A program made the translations under genes and the position numbers. Below, piece after piece: positions 24,525-30,977 of a stretch of 36,694 nt of DNA. Below the pieces are notes generated by a model. It searched no databases and was not told the origin of the DNA. It saw nothing but the letters and a program-made list of their open reading frames with translations. Numbering within the stretch: position 1 is the first letter of the stretch; each line of letters opens with the position of its first letter. The stretch comes from RHKK01 sp964596245 (GTDB lineage: Bacteria; Patescibacteriota; Patescibacteriia; 2-12-FULL-60-25), in assembly GCA_964596245.1 (NCBI GenBank), contig CAZQSK010000009.1, positions 1-36,694 on the forward strand, read 5' to 3'.

Positions 24525-26768
24525 ATGGCCAAGAACATCCGTCTGATCCTGTCCGCTCTCTTTGCGGTCCTCAGCTTCTCCTTCACCAGCCTCGCGAACG
24601 CCCAGGGCGTGCACGAGATCCGCCCGGCGGCTCCCGACGAGGTGATCATCGGCGTCGACGGCCCCGTCTCGATCGAGACGGTGGTCGCCTTCGCGCGGCG
24701 CCTCACCGGCAACACGGCGCTCACGTCGGAGGACGTGGTCGCCAACCTGCCGCATGCGCGTCGCTACGCCTGCCGTCACGAAGGACAGCTGGTGTACTTC
24801 GGCCCCGACCCCAATTACGGGGGACGGTGTCCGGATGACGCCACGCGCACCGATGGTGTGCTACGCGGAAGCGCGTATCACGTGCCGCGCGTGCACGGCG
24901 TCGTGCTCGCTCGCACGAGACGCGTCACGCGACGCGCTACGCCCGAGACACCGCCGACCGCAGTGGCAGTCGCAGCGCCTGTGGATCCCAACCCGGAGAT
25001 CCTCGAGCGCGCGATCGAAGCCGAGACGTCGTTGGTCGAAGCGAATCGTCGCATCGCTCATCTCGAAGAGGAGCGCAATCTCCTTCAGGACGAGGTGGAT
25101 GCGCGTCCGACCGAGCCGTCCGTCGAGTACGTGATCGATCCCGCGCAAGCGGAGGAGATCAACCGACTCACGAGCGAGCTCGAGGCCGCGCGTGCCGAGT
25201 TGGTCGCGCGACCGATTCGGTCGTTGGAATGGTGGCGCGTCCTGCTGCTGATCCTGATGGGATTCGGCATTGGTCTTGCGATGGCTACATGGCTCGTTCG
25301 TCGTGATCGAGCCAAGCTCGCGGACCAGTATCGCGAGTACATCAGGACGGCCAAGGCGAGCGCCCGGGAGCACGCCATCGAGGAAGAAGAGAAAAACCTC
25401 GAGGCGACGAAACGCCGCATGCAGGCGACCATCGATGATGGAAAACGCGCCATCCAGACGCTGCAGACGCGCGCTCAAGCGCGTGTCGAGCGGCTGCGGG
25501 CCGCCATCGTCTGGATGCGCGAGCAGCGCGATGCTCTCGAGGAGCGCCTCGCCGAGTTCGTGAGTCGCCGCGCGCGACTCCCGCAGCTGCACGCCGAGTT
25601 GGCGTCGCTGCGGGCCAAGGAAGACGACTACGACAACTTCGTGGTCCAGATTCGGATCGCGGAAGACATGCGTACCGAGGCTGCGGCCCGGAACGACGAG
25701 ATCGAGGTCCAGAAATGCGACCAGGTCATCGAGGTCTTCCGAAGCGAGCTCGCCAAGCTCAGCTTCGATCCCGAGGGATTGAAGCTGCAGATCGCCCAGA
25801 TCATGGCCGAGTTCGCCGAGAAGTTCGAGGCCCAGTGCGGCTACGAGTTGGAGTATCGCCCCGCGCTCGAGATCAAGACCGAGTACGAGGAGCGTATGCT
25901 CGCCGAACGCCGCATGACCGAGGCCAAGCGTCGTACCTACGAAGCGTTGATCATCCTCATGGAGGAGGAGCACAACACGCTGAAGGAGGACATCGCGCGC
26001 CGCAAGCGCGAGGTCGAGGCCGAGTACGCTCGCAAGGAGGGTCAGCGTGAAGCGAAGTTCTGGTTGGTCGCCGCCGAAAAGGGCGAGCTCAAACAGGACT
26101 ACGCTTTGAATCTGAAGACGCTCGAGCGTGCTCGGAAGCAGCTCGGCGAGGCAGAGACACGGCTGCGCGAGCTCGAAGCGAGCGAGGCAGAGCACAGGCT
26201 CCTGCTCGCCGGGTTCGCCGGAGATCCTTCCTCGCATGCGCAGATGCTCATCCAGCGCGACGAGCGCATCGCCGATCTGGAGAAGATGCTCAGAGATGCG
26301 GGATTGGAACCCGGAAGGGGCCCGCGTAACTCTCTCGAGTTCTTCTCTACCGATCCGCCGCCGAGCGTGTTGGCCGAGCGCATGACGCCGACGCCCATGA
26401 ACGGCTCACCCCGTCGCATGGCTACGGCAGCGCCCAATGGCGAGCGACCGAGCCAGATCCCTGCGCCGCCGGCGAGTCCTGGTGCTGCTCTGACCTCGGC
26501 GATGATCCGCTTCCTCGACACGGTTTCCGGCATGCCGCCGGAGCTGCGTACGGTGGAGTGCAACGAGCGGGAGGCGGCCGACTGGGCCTACTTCCTCTCG
26601 AACTGGAAGATTCGGGTCAGCCGGATCAACCTGGAGCATCTCTTCAGCCGCCTGGTCATCACCTCCAAGGGAACGGAGCGCTCTCTGCCCTGGGGGAATG
26701 GCCGTCTTCGCCAGAAGACGGATCCGCCCCCTCCGCCGGAGACTCCGGCTTCCCCGGTTCCTGCCTAG
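24525..26768 (+). CDS. G+C-rich signal peptide / ectodomain / TM / coiled-coil protein (copy B)
   Basis: 747 residues. The signal peptide ends near ANAQ. An exported domain of about 100 residues has two cysteines and ends in GSAYHVPRVHGV, resembling copy A. A short coiled coil leads to one TM segment at about 234-260, followed by a very long, highly charged coiled coil (about 270-610), a Pro-rich linker and a C-terminal globular part (ADWAYFLSNWKIRVSRINLEHLF). No known family. The start is fixed by AAGGAGGCC and by the signal peptide. Its first codons and leader nearly equal those of the unrelated gene at 9679. Its own terminator follows. Confidence 0.72.
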   Translation: MAKNIRLILSALFAVLSFSFTSLANAQGVHEIRPAAPDEVIIGVDGPVSIETVVAFARRLTGNTALTSEDVVANLPHARRYACRHEGQLVYFGPDPNYGGRCPDDATRTDGVLRGSAYHVPRVHGVVLARTRRVTRRATPETPPTAVAVAAPVDPNPEILERAIEAETSLVEANRRIAHLEEERNLLQDEVDARPTEPSVEYVIDPAQAEEINRLTSELEAARAELVARPIRSLEWWRVLLLILMGFGIGLAMATWLVRRDRAKLADQYREYIRTAKASAREHAIEEEEKNLEATKRRMQATIDDGKRAIQTLQTRAQARVERLRAAIVWMREQRDALEERLAEFVSRRARLPQLHAELASLRAKEDDYDNFVVQIRIAEDMRTEAAARNDEIEVQKCDQVIEVFRSELAKLSFDPEGLKLQIAQIMAEFAEKFEAQCGYELEYRPALEIKTEYEERMLAERRMTEAKRRTYEALIILMEEEHNTLKEDIARRKREVEAEYARKEGQREAKFWLVAAEKGELKQDYALNLKTLERARKQLGEAETRLRELEASEAEHRLLLAGFAGDPSSHAQMLIQRDERIADLEKMLRDAGLEPGRGPRNSLEFFSTDPPPSVLAERMTPTPMNGSPRRMATAAPNGERPSQIPAPPASPGAALTSAMIRFLDTVSGMPPELRTVECNEREAADWAYFLSNWKIRVSRINLEHLFSRLVITSKGTERSLPWGNGRLRQKTDPPPPPETPASPVPA

Positions 26769-26780
26769 GGACCACGCCTG

Positions 26781-26804
26781 CCTCGACTCTGTCGGGGCTT
26801 TTTT
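26781..26804 (+). terminator. Intrinsic terminator after copy B
   Basis: CCTCGAC / GTCGGGG with a three-base loop, followed by CTTTTTT. Confidence 0.8.
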
Positions 26805-26839
26805 AATACCCAACCCCTCCCCTTGGCAGGGCTCAGGGC

Positions 26840-26868
26840 TTGCCAAATAGGCCTCTTTCGGCTAAGGT
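26840..26868 (+). promoter_or_regulatory. Promoter of the rpsF-ssb-rpsR operon
   Basis: TTGCCA and TAAGGT are 17 bases apart. Transcription would start near 26875, leaving a leader of about 65 bases. Confidence 0.6.
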
Positions 26869-26874
26869 CTTGCT

Positions 26875-26939
26875 ACTAATTTTTGACCGTGACTGGCCAT
26901 CCCGAAAGGGGCCCCGAATAGGGGACATGTCACTCTCAT
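26875..26939 (+). promoter_or_regulatory. Structured leader of rpsF, candidate ribosomal-protein autoregulatory site
   Basis: GTGAC (26889) pairs with GTCAC (26929) and encloses two small hairpins, CCC-GAAA-GGG and CCCC-GAATA-GGGG. In other bacteria the S6:S18 complex binds a hairpin in the rpsF leader with a CCG element. A CCG is present here, but the full known motif is not clear to me. Confidence 0.35.
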
Positions 26940-27437
26940 ATGTCGGATACCTCTATCCGCCGTTACGAACTGCTCTATATCATTCCTACGTCATTCACCG
27001 ACGAGGAAACCGGTCCGGTTGAGACGAAAGTCGCGGGCTTGGTGAGCAAGTATGGTGGAACCGTCGAATCTACGACGCGCTTGGGCAAGCTCCGCTTCGC
27101 CTATGCCATCCAGGATCAGCGCCACGGACATTACGTGCTCGTGATGTTCACCGCCGAACCGCAGGCCGTGGCCAAGATCGAAGAGAACCTTCGCATTACC
27201 CCGGAAGTCCTTCGTCACCTCATCCTCTCGGCCGAAGAAGCCGGATCGGATCAGAAGTATGACCTCGTCCAGTTCACGGAAGTGAACGTCGACGCCAAGG
27301 ACGACCGTCCGCGCCGCCGTCCGGAAGGTGAAGCCAAGCCTGAGGGCGAGGCTAAGCCGGAAGGCGAAGTGAAAGCCGAGGGTGAGGTAAAAGCTGAGGT
27401 TTCGACCGAAGCTTCCAAGCCTGAGGAAACCGTGTAA
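26940..27437 (+). CDS. rpsF: Ribosomal protein S6 with a repetitive acidic tail
   Basis: 165 residues; a component of the small ribosomal subunit that pairs with S18. Residues 1-110 are the normal S6 fold (YELLYIIPTSFTDEE, KLRFAYAIQDQRHGHYV, RHLILSAE). Residues about 120-165 are an added tail with tandem EGEAKP/EGEVKA-type repeats, probably disordered. S6 tails vary between species. First gene of the classic rpsF-ssb-rpsR operon, with a gap of 11 bases to ssb. Confidence 0.95.
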   Translation: MSDTSIRRYELLYIIPTSFTDEETGPVETKVAGLVSKYGGTVESTTRLGKLRFAYAIQDQRHGHYVLVMFTAEPQAVAKIEENLRITPEVLRHLILSAEEAGSDQKYDLVQFTEVNVDAKDDRPRRRPEGEAKPEGEAKPEGEVKAEGEVKAEVSTEASKPEETV

Positions 27438-27448
27438 GATCGAGTTGT

Positions 27449-27919
27449 ATGGACCTGAACCGCGCCATGATCATCGGCAATGTGACCCGCGATCCGGAAC
27501 TCCGGACCACGGCCACGGGCCAAACTGTCTGCTCCTTTGGTATCGCCACGAATCAACAGTGGACCGATGCCCAAGGGCAAAAGCAGCAACGTACCGAGTT
27601 CCACAATGTCGTGGCTTGGGGCAAGCTCGCTGAAATCTGCGGGCAGTATCTCGGAAAAGGTCGTAAGACCTATATCGAGGGACGCCTCCAGACCCGCGAG
27701 TGGGAAGCTCCGGACGGTCAGAAGCGCAATCGCACCGAGATCGTCGCCGATAACATGATCATGCTGGATCGTAAGGAACCGGGAGCGCCCAGCGCCCCGC
27801 GTCCTGTGACCACGGGTCCGGCCACGCCGGCTGTAAGCGAAGACGCATCCGCTCAGGCAGCAGCTCTCGATCGCGGCGTCAGTGATCAGGAAATCAGACT
27901 CGAAGATATTCCATTCTAA
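27449..27919 (+). CDS. ssb: Single-stranded DNA-binding protein
   Basis: 156 residues. The N-terminal OB fold begins MDLNRAMIIGNVTRDPELR and contains EFHNVVAWGKLAEIC and YIEGRLQTREWE. A Pro/Ala/Thr linker leads to the acidic tip EIRLEDIPF, the conserved tail by which SSB recruits replication and repair proteins. TAAGAT lies eight bases before its ATG, so it may also have its own leaderless transcript within the operon. Confidence 0.95.
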   Translation: MDLNRAMIIGNVTRDPELRTTATGQTVCSFGIATNQQWTDAQGQKQQRTEFHNVVAWGKLAEICGQYLGKGRKTYIEGRLQTREWEAPDGQKRNRTEIVADNMIMLDRKEPGAPSAPRPVTTGPATPAVSEDASAQAAALDRGVSDQEIRLEDIPF

Positions 27920-27971
27920 CTTCATTCATCCCGCACGCATCCGGAAGACCTGACCACGCGTGCCCATCTCT

Positions 27972-28196
27972 ATGATCAACAAACAGATCCGCAAACCGAA
28001 GACCTGCCATTTCTGCCAGGTCAACGCCCAGGCCGTGAACTACAAGGATACGAAGACGCTTCAGCGTTACCTCTCATCGTTCGGTAAGATTGTCCCGCGC
28101 AAGCGCTCTGGCGTCTGTGCCTGGCATCAGCGCAAGTTGGCCAATGCCATCAAGCGCTCCCGTTTCATGGGATTCCTTCCGTTCGTGGTCCGTTAA
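27972..28196 (+). CDS. rpsR: Ribosomal protein S18, zinc-binding (C+) form
   Basis: 74 residues; binds 16S rRNA together with S6. It keeps a CxxC near the N-terminus (CHFC) and a later C..H (VCAWH), the ligands of the zinc-containing form of S18. The core IVPRKRSGVCAWHQRKLANAIKRSR is standard. The frame also opens at a GTG at 27960, but the ATG at 27972 gives the usual N-terminus. Last gene of the operon. Confidence 0.95.
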   Translation: MINKQIRKPKTCHFCQVNAQAVNYKDTKTLQRYLSSFGKIVPRKRSGVCAWHQRKLANAIKRSRFMGFLPFVVR

Positions 28197-28201
28197 TTGA
28201 C

Positions 28202-28230
28202 AAACTCCCCGCATGTCGGGGAGTTTTGTT
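28202..28230 (+). terminator. Intrinsic terminator of the rpsF-ssb-rpsR operon
   Basis: A ten-bp stem AAACTCCCCG / CGGGGAGTTT with a five-base loop and a short T run. The last T of this element begins the -10 box TATGCT (28230-28235) of the next gene. Confidence 0.85.
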
Positions 28231-28235
28231 ATGCT
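28230..28235 (+). promoter_or_regulatory. -10 box TATGCT, seven bases before the ATG at 28243
   Basis: TGT-TATGCT forms an extended -10 box joined to the preceding terminator; no Shine-Dalgarno is present. Confidence 0.4.
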
Positions 28236-28242
28236 TATCTAT

Positions 28243-28746
28243 ATGAAAGAACGAGCTATAGCCGAACAGGCCGGCCTCCATCGTGTCGAAGATATCGAGG
28301 GGGATCTTTTAACCTCGCGATTTGAGGAAATACTTCAGACGCTGCCGGATGGCGATGCGTTGATGGTTGATGCGGTTTTGGTGGTAGATGATATGAAGGC
28401 CGGACGCGACCCGGATTTTTCTTGGGTGCCTGATCAGGTACGCGTGGAGATTCTTTCGGCGTGGAGTGAATCGCGCGATCGCATCCAGGAGTTCAAAGAA
28501 GATGAGGCGCGCGCACGTCGTGAAGCAGCAGAGGGTCATCGCGAAGATGTGCTGACCGAGCAGTTGAAAGAGACGGCTGAAACATCGGCCAAGCTGTCTG
28601 AGATTGAATCCGAGATTGAAAAAAAGTTCGGAAAAATCCCAGACAAGATTCCGGAGCGTTTGCGTCACACGGAAATCATAAAGCCACGACAGCCTCAGAA
28701 GTCCGCTATGCGACGCTTCTTCGACCGCTTGGCAGGAAACGAGTAA
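28243..28746 (+). CDS. Hydrophilic helical protein of unknown function
   Basis: 167 residues, acidic and charged, with no signal peptide or membrane segment. Residues about 85-135 look like a coiled coil (EFKEDEARARREAAEGHRED), and the C-terminus is basic (KSAMRRFFDRLAGN). I recognise no family. The ATG at 28243 was chosen because it lies seven bases after a -10 box; the ATG at 28231 is an alternative. The promoter of epmA lies in its 3' end. Confidence 0.6.
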   Translation: MKERAIAEQAGLHRVEDIEGDLLTSRFEEILQTLPDGDALMVDAVLVVDDMKAGRDPDFSWVPDQVRVEILSAWSESRDRIQEFKEDEARARREAAEGHREDVLTEQLKETAETSAKLSEIESEIEKKFGKIPDKIPERLRHTEIIKPRQPQKSAMRRFFDRLAGNE

Positions 28747-28757
28747 ACGGCTAGGGT
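28729..28757 (+). promoter_or_regulatory. Promoter of epmA (TTGGCA-17-TAGGGT)
   Basis: The two boxes are 17 bases apart and overlap the end of the previous gene. The -10 box ends six bases before the epmA ATG, with no Shine-Dalgarno. Confidence 0.55.
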
Positions 28758-28763
28758 CTGGCC

Positions 28764-29726
28764 ATGAATCCGGAGCAGATCCGTATCCGATCACAGGTGG
28801 TAAAGCTTGTTCGTCGCTACTTTGACGAGCAGGGTTTTTTGGAATTGCAGACCCCGCGCTTGGTCGGATTGCCGGGGCAGGAACCGTATCTTGAACCGAT
28901 GTGGTCTGAGGTGCAGGAAGCGGATGGGACCAAGCATCGCGGGGCGCTCATCACGAGTCCTGAATATGCGATGAAGCGTATGCTCGCCGCCGGCTTCGAC
29001 AAGATTTACGATCTTGGTCCGTGCTTTCGTAACGGTGAGCCGTGGGATGGAACGCATGACCAGGAATTTTTGATGGCTGAGTGGTATGAAAAGGGGATCG
29101 GTCTGAGCGAACTCATGGATCGCACCGAAGCGATGGTGAAATGGGTGGCCAAAGAATGCGGCAAGCCTTTCTCTGATGCATTCCGACGTCTCAGGGTGCG
29201 CGAGGCGATGCTGCAATACGCGAATGTCGATATCGATCCCTTACTCGGTGATCGCCAGGCGATGGCGGTCGTGTGTCGCGAGCATCATCAGACGGTGAAT
29301 GAGGCTGATACGTGGGATGATCTCTTCTTCAAGATTTTCTTGAGCGAGGTCGAGCCCAAGTTGGGTGAAGTGCCGACATTCGTTACGCATTATCCGGTGT
29401 CGATGGCTGCGCTGGCGCAAAAAGATCCGGCTGATCCGCGTTATGCCTTGCGTGTCGAGTTGTATATCGGAACATTGGAGCTCGCGAATGGTTTTGTGGA
29501 GTTGGTTGATGCTGATGAGCAGCGCAAACGCTTCGAAGAAGAGCAGGCATTGCGCCGCTCGCTTGGAAAAGATGTGTGGTCAATCGACGAACGCTTCATG
29601 AAGGCGCTGCCAAACATGGGTCAGGCTTCCGGAATCGCATTCGGTGTCGATCGTCTGGCGATGTTGATGGCGGGGACAGATTCTATCAGCGATCTAATGC
29701 CCCTTCCTATTCGAGAACGATTTTAG
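28764..29726 (+). CDS. epmA: EF-P lysine ligase (EpmA/GenX, truncated lysyl-tRNA synthetase type)
   Basis: 320 residues, close to the usual 325 of EpmA. It is a class II lysyl-tRNA synthetase catalytic core without the N-terminal tRNA-binding domain; such enzymes attach (R)-beta-lysine to a lysine of elongation factor P. Motif 2 reads YDLGPCFRNGEP with the downstream HDQEFLMAEWY, and motif 3 GIAFGVDRLAMLM. The substrate gene efp lies 0.6 kb downstream with the modifiable lysine intact. The aminomutase EpmB that makes beta-lysine is not in the window. Confidence 0.9.
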   Translation: MNPEQIRIRSQVVKLVRRYFDEQGFLELQTPRLVGLPGQEPYLEPMWSEVQEADGTKHRGALITSPEYAMKRMLAAGFDKIYDLGPCFRNGEPWDGTHDQEFLMAEWYEKGIGLSELMDRTEAMVKWVAKECGKPFSDAFRRLRVREAMLQYANVDIDPLLGDRQAMAVVCREHHQTVNEADTWDDLFFKIFLSEVEPKLGEVPTFVTHYPVSMAALAQKDPADPRYALRVELYIGTLELANGFVELVDADEQRKRFEEEQALRRSLGKDVWSIDERFMKALPNMGQASGIAFGVDRLAMLMAGTDSISDLMPLPIRERF

Positions 29727-29735
29727 TCACGTAAA

Positions 29736-29753
29736 ATCCCGCTTGCGCGGGAT
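29736..29753. terminator. Bidirectional terminator between epmA and the convergent gene
   Basis: ATCCCGC / GCGGGAT with a four-base loop. On the minus strand it is followed by TTTACG; on the plus strand the T run is weaker. An outer CACGT/ACGTG pair lengthens the stem. Confidence 0.6.
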
Positions 29754-29763
29754 CACGTGATCT

Positions 29764-30255
29764 TTACGGCGTGACGGCTGATGTGGTGACGATGACGCTT
29801 GAGCCACAGATCGTTGTTTCCGGGCCGCTGGTGTACCCCTCGCCGCAGGTTTTTGTCATGAGATCCGGTGCGTTAGAAGTGACAAGTACCCAGAGCTTCA
29901 TGTTTTTGTCCTGCTGCGGCAACGCAAAGGCGCATTCTTCGATCGCATACATGGCCGGATTGCCGGTGCGACGACACGCTTCGATTTCCGTCCAAGTTGA
30001 TGGTTCTTCAGCGGCCGGAGCAAGAGCCATATACACGGTTCGGAAATGGGTGAGCCACAAACTGCCGCGTGTATGCCAAGTGACCTTGAAACCGCGGACA
30101 TTGGTACCGAGCGTCGGACCAACCTTCACGTCAAAGATTTGTGTGCGCTCGGAAGAATACACCGTGTCATAAGCAAAGAATCCTCCCAAGACGATGACCA
30201 TGGTGCAGACTAGGGCCAATGGAAGGGCCATGTGTTTGTCTTTTGCGTTCAACAT
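29764..30255 (-). CDS. Membrane-anchored protein of unknown function
   Basis: 163 residues. A short basic N-terminus is followed by one hydrophobic helix (LPLALVCTMVIVLGGFFAYDTVY), which could be an uncleaved signal anchor, then an exported domain with four cysteines late in the sequence. I recognise no family. The ATG at 30255 begins the anchor segment; the frame is open 29 codons further upstream, but those overlap the promoter element at 30286. It is the only minus-strand gene between epmA and efp. Confidence 0.6.
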   Translation of the reverse strand: MLNAKDKHMALPLALVCTMVIVLGGFFAYDTVYSSERTQIFDVKVGPTLGTNVRGFKVTWHTRGSLWLTHFRTVYMALAPAAEEPSTWTEIEACRRTGNPAMYAIEECAFALPQQDKNMKLWVLVTSNAPDLMTKTCGEGYTSGPETTICGSSVIVTTSAVTP

Positions 30256-30285
30256 AAGGTTCGTTTGATATTTAGAGCTGATAAA

Positions 30286-30294
30286 AGAATAGCA
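30286..30294 (-). promoter_or_regulatory. Extended -10 box (TGC-TATTCT) for the anchored protein gene
   Basis: On the minus strand TGC-TATTCT lies about 30 bases before the ATG at 30255. Confidence 0.4.
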
Positions 30295-30316
30295 TGTTTG
30301 AAGAGACTCGGCAGGG

Positions 30317-30345
30317 TTGACGCATTCAAGGGAGTTTGGCATCCT
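30317..30345 (+). promoter_or_regulatory. Promoter of efp (TTGACG-17-CATCCT)
   Basis: The two boxes are 17 bases apart, and the -10 box ends 11 bases before the ATG at 30357. No Shine-Dalgarno is seen. Confidence 0.5.
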
Positions 30346-30356
30346 TCGGCCGAACT

Positions 30357-30929
30357 ATGGCCTCCACTTCCGACATTAAGAAAGGCGTTGTCATCAAGGA
30401 CCCTCAGGGCCTCTGGCTCGTCGTTGAATTCCAGCACATCAACCCGGGCAAGGGTGCGGCGTTCGTGCGTACGCGCATCAAGAACTTGCAAACCGGGAAG
30501 ACGCTTGAGGCGACCTACAAGACCTCCGAATCCATCGACTTGGTGGATGTCGAGCATCGTCGCATGCAATATCTCTATCACGATGCCCAGGGATACACCT
30601 TTATGGACCAAACTTCCTTCGATCAGGTGAGCATGCCGGACGAAGAAGTGGGGGATCAGGGGAAGTATCTGCGTGATGGCATGGAAGTGAACGTCACGAC
30701 CTATGAAGGTCGTCCGCTCTCGGTGGAGCTTCCGCGCAAGATGGTCTTCAAGGTTACGGAATCAATGGATGCGACCGGCGGCAACACGGTGTCCGGCGGC
30801 AACATGACCAAGGAAGTGACGGTTGAAGGCGGTATCAAGGTCCGCGCCCCGCTGTTCATCAAACAGGGAGAAGACATCATCGTGAATACGGAAACCGGTG
30901 AGTACGTGGAACGCGCCAAGAAGGAATAA
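30357..30929 (+). CDS. efp: Elongation factor P
   Basis: 190 residues with the three beta-barrel domains of EF-P, which relieves ribosome stalling at proline runs. The tip of domain I reads NPGKGAAF with K32, equivalent to the lysine modified by EpmA in Escherichia coli; the C-terminal domain ends with the usual GEDIIVNTETGEYVERAKKE. The ATG at 30357 gives the normal N-terminus (MASTSDIKKG); the frame also opens seven codons earlier. The modifying enzyme is encoded at 28764. Confidence 0.96.
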   Translation: MASTSDIKKGVVIKDPQGLWLVVEFQHINPGKGAAFVRTRIKNLQTGKTLEATYKTSESIDLVDVEHRRMQYLYHDAQGYTFMDQTSFDQVSMPDEEVGDQGKYLRDGMEVNVTTYEGRPLSVELPRKMVFKVTESMDATGGNTVSGGNMTKEVTVEGGIKVRAPLFIKQGEDIIVNTETGEYVERAKKE

Positions 30930-30962
30930 CAAAAAACGCCCCTGACGGGGCGTTTTCTTTTG
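30930..30962. terminator. Bidirectional terminator between efp and the surface protein gene
   Basis: AACGCCCC / GGGGCGTT stem with A run on the left and TTTTCTTTT on the right, serving both converging genes. Confidence 0.85.
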
Positions 30963-30977
30963 TCGCGATTATTTTGT

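Noticed and set aside
24861..26237. 458-codon open frame on the minus strand
   Set aside because: Antisense shadow of the coiled-coil gene at 24525; Leu/Arg-rich repetitive translation mirrors Glu/Lys codons.
27320..27400. Tandem repeat in rpsF as a mobile or CRISPR-like repeat
   Set aside because: It is an in-frame EGEAKP-type protein tail with imperfect DNA copies. No CRISPR array, transposase or insertion sequence was seen anywhere in the window.
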